From an uncultured bacterium (lineage in GTDB: Bacteria; Verrucomicrobiota; Lentisphaeria; Victivallales; UBA1829): DNA of 64,000 nucleotides. Under the pieces are notes generated by a model. The model had not been told where the DNA came from. It did not search any database and saw only the letters and a program-made list of their open reading frames with translations. Location: positions 1 through 64,000 of the forward strand of contig CASFTV010000006.1 in assembly GCA_949297765.1 (NCBI GenBank). Direction: 5' to 3'. Position 1 is the stretch's first letter. Every line of letters starts with the position of its first letter. Shown here in pieces: positions 1-9,133 of the stretch. A program made the translations under genes and the position numbers.

Positions 1-233
1 GAAATCTGTTTTACATCTGTCGCGAAAGACTTCTGCTTCTGCAGGAGAGCTCGAAAGGGAAAGAACTGTTTATTCAAAGCTGGCTCCATGGAGATCAAAA
101 CCTTTTTGAAATTCTGCAACAGGACCGTTTGCTTCTTCAAAATTACAAAGACTCGCTCTCCGTCCGACTGGGACTCTTTCTGACCTGGATTCCCCGGAAA
201 TTACTCACCATTCTAACAGGAAGGGAATTCTGA
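1..233 (+). CDS. Glycosyltransferase (GT2-type), 3' end only
   Basis: An open frame runs in from the left edge and stops at TGA 231-233. It encodes about 76 residues ending in LTWIPRKLLTILTGREF. That tail is almost identical to the C-termini of the two complete GT2 genes that follow, so this is inferred to be the end of a third tandem paralogue. No catalytic motif lies inside the window. The stop overlaps the next ATG by one base (TGATG), as at the next junction, which suggests translational coupling in one operon. The last ~90 bp are nearly the same at DNA level as the end of the next gene. Confidence 0.75.
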   Translation, partial: NLFYICRERLLLLQESSKGKELFIQSWLHGDQNLFEILQQDRLLLQNYKDSLSVRLGLFLTWIPRKLLTILTGREF

Positions 234-305
234 TGCCGCCGAACGTTTCTGTCCTGATCCCGATTCACAATGCAGAAAACACGCTGAAGACCGCGCTGGA
301 TTCTC
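141..305 (+). repeat. Junction repeat, copy 1
   Basis: The 3' end of the partial glycosyltransferase and the 5' end of the next one. It aligns base for base with 1205-1369 at an offset of exactly 1064 bp, with few mismatches from about 172 to 300. The repeat spans a gene boundary, as expected for tandem gene duplication or homologous exchange between paralogues. Confidence 0.8.
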
Positions 306-1297
306 TGAAGGCACAAACTCTTCCGGAAATTGAATTTGTCTGCATCAACGACGGTTCCACCGACCGTTCTGCGGAAATTCTGCAAAGCTATGCACAGGAT
401 CCCCGGTTCAAGATCATCTCTCTGCCGGAAAATCAGGGAACTTTTCTTGCACGGAAACGGGCTGTGGAATCCGCCTCAGGGCAGTACATCATGTTTCTGG
501 ATGCGGATGACCGGTTTGAGCCGGACGCCTGTGAAATCGCTTTCCGGGAAATTCAGCGTCACAATGTTCAGATTTATCATTTCGGGACACGAGTTGAAAG
601 TCCGAATCTCTCCAGACGCAAGTGCAGAGAGATCGAGGAATCTCTGCGTCCCCATCCCGGCTGTCTGAAAGGAAATGACACCTTCCTTCTTACCGGGACT
701 GGCGAATATAAATACACGCACACGCTGTGGAACAAAATTTTCTCTTCCGCTCTATGCAAGGAAGTTTATCGGATCATGCCGGACGCGCGGATCATCTGCA
801 TGGAAGATTTCTTTACCGGCGTTCTTCTTTCCCTGCTTGCAGACTCCTATTACGGATCAGAACGTCATTGTCTGTACCATTATCATTTTGCCGGCGGGAT
901 CTGGTCCGGAACACAAACAAAGATTAGCCCGGAACAATTTGCCGTCTACAGCCATGATTTAACCTATTTCCCCGTTCTGCTGGATCTACTGAGACAAAAT
1001 GGTTTTGACAAAAAACATATAACATCATTTCGACTCTCCAAAGGACCGCTGCTAGCATGTTGTTTTCAGAAATTCTATCTTCTGGACGATCCGGAAACCT
1101 GCAGGGGAATCTTCCAGAAAGAGTGCTTTGCCAATGATGAGGAACAGTTTCATACGGCAGAAGCGCTGTATTCCCGGCTTGCTCTGTATGAAATCTATCT
1201 GAACAATTACAAGGTCTCATATTCCGTCCGGCTTGGATTCTTTCTGACCTGGATTCCCCGGAAATTACTCTCCATTTTAACAGGAAGGAAATTCTGA
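233..1297 (+). CDS. GT2 family glycosyltransferase
   Basis: A 354-residue protein opening with the GT-A fold signature SVLIPIHNAENTL, then NDGSTD near residue 42 and the metal/nucleotide motif LDADD near residue 90. These are classical for inverting GT2 enzymes, which move a sugar from a nucleotide donor to a growing glycan on the cytoplasmic face of the membrane. Donor and acceptor cannot be read from the sequence. The C-terminal half is family-variable and ends in a basic/aromatic tail (LTWIPRKLLSILTG) shared with its neighbours, including the GT8 gene at 4380. Start and stop overlap adjacent genes by one base each, so the cluster is tightly coupled. Likely role: capsule, LPS or another exopolysaccharide. 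Confidence 0.9.
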   Translation: MPPNVSVLIPIHNAENTLKTALDSLKAQTLPEIEFVCINDGSTDRSAEILQSYAQDPRFKIISLPENQGTFLARKRAVESASGQYIMFLDADDRFEPDACEIAFREIQRHNVQIYHFGTRVESPNLSRRKCREIEESLRPHPGCLKGNDTFLLTGTGEYKYTHTLWNKIFSSALCKEVYRIMPDARIICMEDFFTGVLLSLLADSYYGSERHCLYHYHFAGGIWSGTQTKISPEQFAVYSHDLTYFPVLLDLLRQNGFDKKHITSFRLSKGPLLACCFQKFYLLDDPETCRGIFQKECFANDEEQFHTAEALYSRLALYEIYLNNYKVSYSVRLGFFLTWIPRKLLSILTGRKF

Positions 1298-1369
1298 TGC
1301 CGCCGAACGTTTCTGTCCTGATTCCGATTCACAATGCAGAAAACACGCTGAAGACCGCGTTGGATTCTG
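1205..1369 (+). repeat. Junction repeat, copy 2
   Basis: Second copy of the gene-junction repeat, covering the end of the GT2 gene at 233 and the start of the GT2 gene at 1297. Identity falls away on both sides, so only tail and head sequences are kept alike. Confidence 0.8.
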
Positions 1370-2334
1370 TAAAAAGACAGACCTTGCAGGAAATCGAAAT
1401 CATCTGCATCAATGACGGCTCAACAGACCATTCTCTGGAAATTCTACGGAATTATGCAGATGATCCCCGATTCAAAATCGTCAATCTACAAAAGAATCAG
1501 GGAACCTTATTTGCACGAAAGCGAGGTGTCGAATCCGCTACGGGAAAATACATTATGTTTCTGGATGCAGACGACTGGTTCGAACTGGACGCTTGCAAAA
1601 TCGCTTTTCAAAAAATTGAAACACATCAAGTTGACATCTTTCATTTCGGAACCAGAATCATTCCAGGGAAAAACATTTCAAGACAGGATAGAACATGCAT
1701 TCGAAAAGCGATCCGACCATATCATGGCTTTTTAGAAGAAGAAGAGGTTTTCTTCAAAGGTTTCGACCAGTGGCCTAAATATGATTGTTATCTTTGGAAT
1801 AAGATTTTCTCGTCTAGTCTCTGCAAAAGAGCTTATATTCTTCTAAAAGAATTTCCTTTAAATGTTTGTGAAGATTTATATTTATATTTTGCTTTGGCTC
1901 TTCTGGCACATCGTTATTATGGAGAAAACATTCCCCTCTATAATTATCATTTTGCCCAGGGGATCTGCAGCGGGACCTGCCAGAAAATTTCCGGGAAACA
2001 ATTTGAACAATTCTGTGCGACACCTCAACTTGTCACGCGTTTGCAGAAACTTTTGACCAATCTTGGGAAAACGGATCAGGAACATATTCAGACATTGTAT
2101 AGAATTCATACTATGCTTTTTTCCCTTTGCCGAAAAAGATTTCAACAGCTGGATTTCCCGGAAGAATGGAATCATCTGTTTATCCGGAGCTGGTTTCATA
2201 ACGATCCATTTTTGTATGAGACAGTACAAACCTTGATCGGCCGTTACCAGAACTCCCTTTCCGTTAAACTCGGTTTGATCCTCACATGGATTCCTCGGAA
2301 AATTCTGGCTCTTCTGACTGGGAGACAATACTGA
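1297..2334 (+). CDS. GT2 family glycosyltransferase, tandem paralogue
   Basis: A 345-residue paralogue of the upstream GT2. The first ~25 residues are nearly identical, with the same NDGSTD and LDADD motifs and the same closing tail (LTWIPRKILALLTG). The middle and C-terminal acceptor regions differ more, as expected when duplicated enzymes add different sugars or linkages. Base composition is visibly more A/T-rich at about 1480-2130 than in the surrounding genes, so part of this gene may have been acquired or recombined. It begins inside the stop codon of the previous gene and is followed four bases later by the HAD-type gene. Function beyond sugar transfer is not readable. Confidence 0.9.
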   Translation: MPPNVSVLIPIHNAENTLKTALDSVKRQTLQEIEIICINDGSTDHSLEILRNYADDPRFKIVNLQKNQGTLFARKRGVESATGKYIMFLDADDWFELDACKIAFQKIETHQVDIFHFGTRIIPGKNISRQDRTCIRKAIRPYHGFLEEEEVFFKGFDQWPKYDCYLWNKIFSSSLCKRAYILLKEFPLNVCEDLYLYFALALLAHRYYGENIPLYNYHFAQGICSGTCQKISGKQFEQFCATPQLVTRLQKLLTNLGKTDQEHIQTLYRIHTMLFSLCRKRFQQLDFPEEWNHLFIRSWFHNDPFLYETVQTLIGRYQNSLSVKLGLILTWIPRKILALLTGRQY

Positions 2335-2337
2335 ATC

Positions 2338-4377
2338 ATGCAGAAAGCCGAGAAACAGCTCATTCCTCCGGGAAAAACTGGCCCGTTTGCTCAAAAAGAC
2401 CGTGAAACGGTTTATTCCTTTGATCTCTTTGATACCCTGATCTCGCGCAAGGTGGGAAGCCCGAAAGGCATTTTCTGCGTAATGCGGAACATTTTGACGA
2501 AACAGGCGGAACTGAAAAAGGCCTTCATAGACCAATTTTACGATTTCCGGATTCAAGCCGAACAGAAAGCCAGAAAAATCGCCCGCCGCGAGGAAATCTC
2601 TCTGAAAGAGATCTTCCGAACCATGCAGGAAGAAAATCCGGATATTCCAGCGGAACAACTGGCTGCGCTGGAAATGGAAACAGAATGGAAATATTCCTTC
2701 GGCATCCGCGCGACCGTCAACACGATCCATTTTCTGCTGGATCAAGGCAAACGAGTTCTTTTTATTTCCGACATGTATCTGCCCCTTCCCCTGATCCAGA
2801 AAATACTGAACAGCATCTCGCCGCGCCTGTCTGCCCTTCCGATCTATCTGTCTTCACAAGAGGGAGTCATGAAACGGACGGGAAATTTGTTCCGCCGGGT
2901 TCTGAAACAGGAGAATCTCACCCCGGATCAACTATTCCATACGGGAGATGATTCATGGTCGGATATCCACGTTCCGGGAACTCTGGGAATCCGCACACGG
3001 CATTACACAGACAGCGTTCTGCTTGCTCCGGAAAAAATCATGCTGCACCGGGAAGACGATCTCTATGCCCAGCTGATGTGCGGAGCTTCACGATTCACCC
3101 GGCTGACCTCGGAAGACCGCTCCGATGCCTTCCGGACGGCGGCAACTTTTTCCGGTCCGCTTTTCTACACCTGCGTCCTTCCGGTTCTCGAACGGGCCGC
3201 AAACACAAAGAATGCGCTGGTACATTTCATGGCCAGGGATGGAAATGTTCTGAAGATCATCGCAGATGAGATTTTATCTATCCGCCATTTCCCTGTCCGG
3301 ACGAATTATTTTCATGCATCGCGGGAGACATTGCTTTTCCCATCCCTCCGGAATTGTTCCGGGACTCTGTTTTCCGTATTGAAACAGCGCCGTTTTCTGG
3401 ATTCCTGCGAGACTCTGCATTCATTGTCCGGGAAGTTTTTTCTCCCGGAATCCTCCATTCGGGATTTTGCGGAACAGAACCGGATTCGGCCGGATCAGGC
3501 CATGCCGGAAAAGATGCTGAAAAAATTCTTCACGTTTCTGTCGCAGAACGGCGGTCTCCGAAATCTCCGGGAAGAAGGAGAAAAAAGCCGGAATCTGTTT
3601 CTGAAATACCTGAAGGAGAACGGTTTTTTCCACGCTTCGAATTTTGTTGTCGACATCGGCTGGTTCGGAAAAAGCCTGACCGCGCTTCGGGAGCTTCTGG
3701 ACAACATTCCCGTCTCCTGCGAAAATATTCTCTGTTTCGGAGATGCCCGCGAACAGCAGGCACCGGAAATTGAAATTCTCACGCCTCTGACTCCGGACGA
3801 ACAATACCGTTTCAATCCCTGTCTTGAACTTTTCTGCCGGGCGGATCACGGAAAAACTATCGGATACGAACGGAAAGATGGCATAATCCAGCCGCTTTTC
3901 CGTTCCGTTCCGTCCCAATATCTGGACTGGCCGTTTGAGCGTTACTATTCAGGACTTCGGAGTTTCTCAAGGAATTTCACCCTTCTGCTTCGAGATTTTG
4001 ATCTGGACGAAGCGGAATCGGCCCTCCGTCTCCGAAAAGCGCTTCTGAATATTCTGAAAAGACCGCCGCTGTACATTGCCCGGTCCGTTGGGAGCATCCT
4101 GTATACACGCGGAGTCCCTAACGGACAACCGAAAGAAGCAGCCCCCCCCTTCACCTGCAAAATGCTGATGCAGTACTTCCTCCACCGGAATGCAGAAATC
4201 ACAAGCTGGTATGAAGGATCTTTGGCCCGTTCAAATTTCCGACTGATCCGATTGAACGCCTCTTTTTTCCTGTTGATCCGCAAACTGACAAATGTCTTCA
4301 TCTGGCTGAAGCGGGATGGGATTGCCGCAACGTGCAGGGAAGCTATCCGGCAACTGAAAACCATAGGAAGGGAATAA
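2338..4377 (+). CDS. HAD-superfamily protein of a polysaccharide cluster
   Basis: A 679-residue protein whose first ~230 residues carry all four HAD motifs: FDLFDTL (nucleophile Asp), FISDMY (Ser), a Lys in MKRTG, and HTGDDSWSDI (metal-binding Asp pair). This predicts a phosphatase or phosphate-transfer enzyme. The remaining ~440 residues have no motif I recognise. Large HAD proteins of this build occur in bacterial surface-polysaccharide loci with glycosyltransferases, and the neighbours here agree. GGGAG lies about 12 bases before the ATG. The coding region ends two bases before the GT8 start, so one operon is likely. Substrate unknown; a role in sugar-phosphate processing or glycan modification is inference. 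Confidence 0.75.
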   Translation: MQKAEKQLIPPGKTGPFAQKDRETVYSFDLFDTLISRKVGSPKGIFCVMRNILTKQAELKKAFIDQFYDFRIQAEQKARKIARREEISLKEIFRTMQEENPDIPAEQLAALEMETEWKYSFGIRATVNTIHFLLDQGKRVLFISDMYLPLPLIQKILNSISPRLSALPIYLSSQEGVMKRTGNLFRRVLKQENLTPDQLFHTGDDSWSDIHVPGTLGIRTRHYTDSVLLAPEKIMLHREDDLYAQLMCGASRFTRLTSEDRSDAFRTAATFSGPLFYTCVLPVLERAANTKNALVHFMARDGNVLKIIADEILSIRHFPVRTNYFHASRETLLFPSLRNCSGTLFSVLKQRRFLDSCETLHSLSGKFFLPESSIRDFAEQNRIRPDQAMPEKMLKKFFTFLSQNGGLRNLREEGEKSRNLFLKYLKENGFFHASNFVVDIGWFGKSLTALRELLDNIPVSCENILCFGDAREQQAPEIEILTPLTPDEQYRFNPCLELFCRADHGKTIGYERKDGIIQPLFRSVPSQYLDWPFERYYSGLRSFSRNFTLLLRDFDLDEAESALRLRKALLNILKRPPLYIARSVGSILYTRGVPNGQPKEAAPPFTCKMLMQYFLHRNAEITSWYEGSLARSNFRLIRLNASFFLLIRKLTNVFIWLKRDGIAATCREAIRQLKTIGRE

Positions 4378-4379
4378 CC

Positions 4380-5417
4380 ATGCAACTTGATTTTTCTTCC
4401 GCTCAAAAAGAGATTCTGGCTGAGGCGGCAAAAGATGGTTCCATCCCGGTCATTCTCGCCGGAGACAATGATTTTGCGCTGCCGATCGCCGTCACCATCC
4501 GCTCCGTCATCGACAGTGCAAACGACAAGGATTCCTACCTGTTTCTGATTCTTTCTGACCGTATTTCAGAAACTCGGCAACGGATTCTCTCCGCACTGGA
4601 ACAAATCCGGGAAAGGATTCACATCCTGATTTTTGATATGGAAGAATTTTTTACTCCTCTCCAGGACCGTTTCCCGGTCCGTCTGTACTGGAAACGCGCA
4701 ACATTCTTCCGTCTTTTCCTTCCGGAAATTCTGCCGCAGTTTGAAAAAGTGTTCTACCTGGACGGAGACCTTCTGGTCCGGGCAGATCTCGCGGAATTGT
4801 TCCATGAAAACCTCTCTCCGGATATCTGGTGCACCGCCGTTGAGGATTGCCTGGGACGCATTTCCCGCAATCAGAAGCGCTATATGAGAAGGGAACTGCA
4901 CCTTCCCGCAGATCATATTTATTTCAATGCGGGCTTCCTGCTTCTGAATTTGACAGCTCTCCGAAACATTCATTTTTCCGAACGGGCGCTGGAGATTCAG
5001 GATCGACTCAAACCGCTCTATCAGGATCAGGACATTCTGAATATACTCTGCTGCGGACATGTCCGGCTTCTTCCGCATTTTTGGAATTACATGCTCATTG
5101 ACATTCCCCCTCTCTCGTCGGACTCGGTTCCGACCCTCTCCCCGGCCGGAAAGGACGAAAACGTCCGGATCCTCCATTATTCCGGAGACCGGAAACCCTG
5201 GGCATTTCCGGAACAGCTCCACGCGGAGGAGTGGTGGACCACTGCCCGGCGCCTCTCCTGCCCGGAAGAGCTGGAAAAATACTCTCTGAAACAACGGGCG
5301 GAATTTTATCAGAACAGGACGGAAATGTATCAGAGATCGCTTTCACTGAAACTCGGACTGGCGCTCAGTTGGCTGCCGCGGAAGATTCTCTCCGCTTTGA
5401 CAGGGAAAAAATTCTGA
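4380..5417 (+). CDS. GT8 family glycosyltransferase
   Basis: A 345-residue protein from ATG 4380, chosen over an upstream in-frame start because AGGAAGGG sits just before it and the upstream start lies inside the preceding gene. Family GT8 (LgtC/glycogenin-like, retaining) is shown by VILAGDNDFALP near the N-terminus, YLDGDLLV (the DxD metal site), FNAGFLLLNL, and HYSGDRKPW near the C-terminus. The family transfers galactose or glucose from UDP-sugars, often onto LPS core or glycoprotein. It ends in LSWLPRKILSALTG, the same tail as the GT2 enzymes upstream although the catalytic folds are unrelated. Last gene of the cluster. Confidence 0.9.
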   Translation: MQLDFSSAQKEILAEAAKDGSIPVILAGDNDFALPIAVTIRSVIDSANDKDSYLFLILSDRISETRQRILSALEQIRERIHILIFDMEEFFTPLQDRFPVRLYWKRATFFRLFLPEILPQFEKVFYLDGDLLVRADLAELFHENLSPDIWCTAVEDCLGRISRNQKRYMRRELHLPADHIYFNAGFLLLNLTALRNIHFSERALEIQDRLKPLYQDQDILNILCCGHVRLLPHFWNYMLIDIPPLSSDSVPTLSPAGKDENVRILHYSGDRKPWAFPEQLHAEEWWTTARRLSCPEELEKYSLKQRAEFYQNRTEMYQRSLSLKLGLALSWLPRKILSALTGKKF

Positions 5418-5459
5418 AACAGAAAGCGAAAAACCACGCGATATTATGGAATATGCAGC

Positions 5460-5487
5460 TTGCAATTTTGCAAAACCGGTTTATATT
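5460..5487 (+). promoter_or_regulatory. Candidate sigma-70 promoter for pnp
   Basis: TTGCAA, 16 bases, TATATT, about 220 bases before the pnp start. The 287-base gap to pnp otherwise holds no gene I can support. Confidence 0.45.
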
Positions 5488-5704
5488 TTTCTATTGTTGA
5501 ATCAGGAATTCGACAGAACGCCTGTCCGTCCCGGCCCATCCCGATGATCCTGTGGAATTCGGTCGGTACCGCCTCCCGGAAAAGCTCCGGAAGCCGATAC
5601 CGCGATTCCGCAATCGTCATAAAAGCCGGTCCGGACACAGAAAAAACAATCAGAACGCGGCGGCCGACAAATCTCGCCGCACCCAAACAGAAGGACTGTA
5701 TTTT

Positions 5705-7813
5705 ATGCAGCAGGAAACGAAAGTTTCAATTGAATTGACGCCCGGGAAATCCATGGAGATTTCCACGGGCAAACTCGCCCATCTTGCCAACGGCTCGTGC
5801 GTGGTCCGCATGGGCGACACCTGCGTGCTGGCGGCCGCATGCTCCGGCCCCGCCCGGAAAGGTGCCGACTTCTTCCCGCTTCAGGTGGACTACCGCGAAA
5901 AATTCTCCGCCGCAGGACGCTTCCCGGGCGGATTCATCAAACGCGAAGGACGGCCGACCGACAAGGAAATCCTCACGATGCGCATGACCGACCGTCCGCT
6001 GCGTCCGCTGTTCCCGGAAGGATTCTTCGACGAGGTGCAGGTGTACGGACTGGTGCTTTCCTACGACGGGAACTATGATGCCGATACACTGTACATGCTC
6101 GGAGCATCGGCGGCGCTCTGCCTTTCCGATCTTCCGTTCCAGGGACCGGTCGGCGCGGTGCGCGTCGGATACATCGACGGGCAGTTCATCGCCAATCCGA
6201 CGGTCGAAGAGATGAAGAAAAGCGAAATCGAACTGGTCTATGCCGGCAAGGAAGATCAGGTCATCATGATCGAAGGCGAGGCAAAAGAGTGTTCGGAACA
6301 GCTTCTTGCCGACGCCATGTACTTTGCCAACGACATCATCAAACGGCAGTGCGCCGCACAGAGAGAACTCGCGGCAAACTGCGGACGCACGAAAAAAACT
6401 CCGGAACTGCATCTTGTCCCGCAGGATGTGATGGATGCGATTGAAGAGTCCTGCGGAGCCACGCTGGAAGGCGCGGCATTCCTTCCGGGCAAAGAAGAGC
6501 GCAGCAAAGCGCTGGATGTGGTGCTTGCAAAAGTGCTGGAGGATCTCAGACCGAAATTTGAGGAGACTCTCGGCGAGGATTTTGAATTCTATGTGAAGAT
6601 GGGATTCGACAAGCGCGTCCAGAAGGCGGTCCGTTCCGCGATTCTCGACAAGCACATGCGCATGGACGGCCGCGGCATTACCGACATCCGTCCGCTTTCG
6701 GCGGAAGTCGGGATCCTTCCGGTGGTTCACGGCAGCGGACTGTTCCAGCGCGGTGAGACGCAGGCGCTTGTGATCGCCACGCTCGGAGGACCTCAGGATG
6801 CGCAGGAATATGACAATGTCTGCGGATCCAACGACAGCAAGAAATTCTATCTGCATTACAACTTCCCGAACTACTCGGTCGGCGAAGTCGGCAAAGTGAC
6901 CGGCCCCGGCCGCCGGGAAATCGGACACGGCAATCTTGCGGAGCGTTCGGTTTCGCAGGTGGTTCCGGCGGACTTCCCGTACACGGTCCGGTGCGTTTCC
7001 GAGATCATGGCGTCGAACGGTTCCACCTCGATGGCGTCGGTCTGCGGAGCGACGCTCGCACTGATGGATGCCGGCGTTCCGATCACATCGCCGGTTGTCG
7101 GAATCTCCTGCGGACTGGTCACGGATGATTCCGGACGGGAGCTGATCCTGACCGACATCATCGGCGCGGAAGACCATTTCGGCGACATGGACTTCAAGGT
7201 CTGCGGCAGCCGGAAAGGAATCACCGGCTTCCAGCTCGACCTCAAACTTCCGGGCATTCCGATCGACACGCTGGTCCGCGCGATGGCGCAGAACAAGGAA
7301 GCACGAGAAAAGATCATGAAGGTTGTGACCGACTGCATCCCGGCACCGCGTTCCGAGGTCAGCCCGAACGCCCCGCAGATGGATGTGATGAAGATCAATC
7401 CGGACAAGATCGGCGCACTGATCGGAACCGGCGGCAAGAACATCAAGGAGATCTGCGAAGTCACCGGAGCCCAGGTCGATATCCAGGACGACGGAACCGT
7501 CAGCATTCTTGCAAAGAACAAAACGGTTCTGGAAGACGTCAAGCGCAGAGTTCTCTCCTATACGGCGGAAGCGGAGGTCGGCAAGATCTACCGCGGTCTG
7601 GTGAAGACGGTCCGCGACTTCGGTGCATTTGTGGAAATTCTGCCCGGACAGGATGGACTGCTCCACATCTCCGAAATGGCGAACTACCGGGTCAACCAGG
7701 TCTCCGACATCTGCAAGGAAGGCGACTACATCACGGTCAAGGTCATCGACATTGACCGCTCCGGCAAGATCCGTCTGAGCCGGAAGGCGGCTCTCGACGA
7801 AATCGAGAAGTAA
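5705..7813 (+). CDS. pnp: Polyribonucleotide nucleotidyltransferase (PNPase)
   Basis: A 702-residue protein when started at ATG 5705, which follows AGAAGGA at 5687 and gives the normal family length; a longer frame upstream reads through non-conserved sequence. Two RNase PH domains (about 10-140 and 320-460), the catalytic DMDF segment near residue 495, a KH domain with GTGGKNIKEI near 573, and a C-terminal S1 domain from about 625. PNPase degrades RNA 3' to 5' with phosphate in the cytoplasm and is a partner in degradosomes. rpsO, its usual upstream neighbour, is absent; the gene follows a polysaccharide cluster and probably uses its own promoter. A strong terminator follows. Confidence 0.97.
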   Translation: MQQETKVSIELTPGKSMEISTGKLAHLANGSCVVRMGDTCVLAAACSGPARKGADFFPLQVDYREKFSAAGRFPGGFIKREGRPTDKEILTMRMTDRPLRPLFPEGFFDEVQVYGLVLSYDGNYDADTLYMLGASAALCLSDLPFQGPVGAVRVGYIDGQFIANPTVEEMKKSEIELVYAGKEDQVIMIEGEAKECSEQLLADAMYFANDIIKRQCAAQRELAANCGRTKKTPELHLVPQDVMDAIEESCGATLEGAAFLPGKEERSKALDVVLAKVLEDLRPKFEETLGEDFEFYVKMGFDKRVQKAVRSAILDKHMRMDGRGITDIRPLSAEVGILPVVHGSGLFQRGETQALVIATLGGPQDAQEYDNVCGSNDSKKFYLHYNFPNYSVGEVGKVTGPGRREIGHGNLAERSVSQVVPADFPYTVRCVSEIMASNGSTSMASVCGATLALMDAGVPITSPVVGISCGLVTDDSGRELILTDIIGAEDHFGDMDFKVCGSRKGITGFQLDLKLPGIPIDTLVRAMAQNKEAREKIMKVVTDCIPAPRSEVSPNAPQMDVMKINPDKIGALIGTGGKNIKEICEVTGAQVDIQDDGTVSILAKNKTVLEDVKRRVLSYTAEAEVGKIYRGLVKTVRDFGAFVEILPGQDGLLHISEMANYRVNQVSDICKEGDYITVKVIDIDRSGKIRLSRKAALDEIEK

Positions 7814-7834
7814 ACCGGGAATTCACATTCCGCA

Positions 7835-7867
7835 CGGGAACTCCGGCAACGGGGTTCCCGTTTTTTT
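7835..7867 (+). terminator. Rho-independent terminator after pnp
   Basis: An 11-bp stem (CGGGAACTCCG / CGGGGTTCCCG, one G-T pair) closed by a GCAA tetraloop and followed by seven T. Confidence 0.93.
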
Positions 7868-7921
7868 CGTTCCGCAGCCCCGGTCTTCCGCGGAGTCCGG
7901 GTTCAACACGAAAGGCGCGCC

Positions 7922-9133
7922 ATGTACAACAGCATCATCTGCCGGTACCACGAAATCGCCACGAAAGGCGACAACCGGTCCATGTTTGAAAACAAGCTCA
8001 TCGACAATCTCAAATATCAGTGTTCCGCGCTTGATTCCCTCCGATTTTCCCGCGTCCGCGGCCGGATCTACATCCGGAAGAAGGAGGATGCGGTTTTCAC
8101 GGAACAGGAACTGGAGATCATCCGGGAGGGGCTGGAGCGGTGTTCCGGACTCGAATCGTTTTCTCCCGCGCTCGAATGCGCACCGGAGATGGAGGAGATT
8201 CTGCGTCTGGTTTCGGAGAGTGTCCACGAGTTTTTCGATCCGGTTCTGGCGAAGCGGGAGCGCCTGGAATTCCGGGTCCGCGCCCGCCGGAGCGACAAGA
8301 GTTTTCCTCTGCGGTCCAAAGAAATTGAAATCGCCGTCGCGACAAAGATTGAGGAGCTGTTCGGGAAAGAACGTCTGAAGGTCAATCTGGAACACGCAGA
8401 CGTCACTCTTGGAATCGAAGTCCGCGACGTGAACGCGCTGCTCTACTACACGGCCTACAAGGGAGCGGGAGGACTTCCGGTCGGAAGCAACAGTCCGGTT
8501 CTGGCGCTTCTTTCCGGCGGGATCGACTCCCCTGTCGCCTGCAAGATGATCATGACCCGCGGCTGCCATGTCGATTATCTGACCTTTCACAGCTATCCCT
8601 ATACGCCGATGGAATCGCTGGAGAAGGTGAAGCGTCTTGCGGCGGTTCTCAACCGGCACCAGAAACCGGGAACGCTCTACGCCTGCAATTTTTCGGAGAT
8701 TCAGAAAAAGATCCGCGACGTCTGCAATCCGAAGTTCCGGACGGTTCTCTACCGCCGCTACATGATGCGGATCGCAAACATGGTCTGCCGCCGGAAACAC
8801 CTGTATGGAATCGTCACGGGGGAGTCGGTCGGACAGGTCGCCAGCCAGACGGTCATCAATCTCGGGACAATCAACGCGGCGGCGGAGTTTGTCGTCATCC
8901 GTCCGCTCTGCGGACTCGACAAGCTGGAGACGATCCGCCGGGCGGAGGAACTCGGCACATTTCCGATCTCGATCGAGCCGCAGCCGGACAGCTGCACCGT
9001 GTTTGCGCCCCCCTCCCCGTCCGTTGCGGCGAAACTTCCCCGCATCGAAGCGGAAGAGGCTCTGCTCGGAGATATGACCGATCTTCTGGAACAGGCCTGG
9101 TCCTCCCTGGAAATCAGCGTCGATCTCCCGTAA
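7922..9133 (+). CDS. thiI: tRNA 4-thiouridine synthase ThiI
   Basis: A 403-residue protein with an N-terminal ferredoxin-like/THUMP region (to about 165) and a PP-loop ATPase domain with SGGIDSP near residue 197. It adenylates uridine 8 of tRNA for sulfur insertion and in many bacteria also supplies sulfur for thiamine. The protein ends soon after the PP-loop domain and lacks the C-terminal rhodanese domain of the E. coli enzyme, so it resembles the short Bacillus-type ThiI that relies on an external sulfur carrier. A conserved PDSCTVFAP segment lies near residue 357. No sulfurtransferase gene is adjacent. It stands alone between the pnp terminator and a long AT-rich gap. Confidence 0.93.
   Translation: MYNSIICRYHEIATKGDNRSMFENKLIDNLKYQCSALDSLRFSRVRGRIYIRKKEDAVFTEQELEIIREGLERCSGLESFSPALECAPEMEEILRLVSESVHEFFDPVLAKRERLEFRVRARRSDKSFPLRSKEIEIAVATKIEELFGKERLKVNLEHADVTLGIEVRDVNALLYYTAYKGAGGLPVGSNSPVLALLSGGIDSPVACKMIMTRGCHVDYLTFHSYPYTPMESLEKVKRLAAVLNRHQKPGTLYACNFSEIQKKIRDVCNPKFRTVLYRRYMMRIANMVCRRKHLYGIVTGESVGQVASQTVINLGTINAAAEFVVIRPLCGLDKLETIRRAEELGTFPISIEPQPDSCTVFAPPSPSVAAKLPRIEAEEALLGDMTDLLEQAWSSLEISVDLP

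Noticed and set aside
5444-5686. An 80-residue minus-strand ORF upstream of pnp
   Set aside because: No good ribosome site or recognised family, and it covers the pnp promoter region.
5726-7666. A 646-residue open frame antisense to pnp
   Set aside because: Shadow of the highly conserved pnp gene; no recognisable domain.
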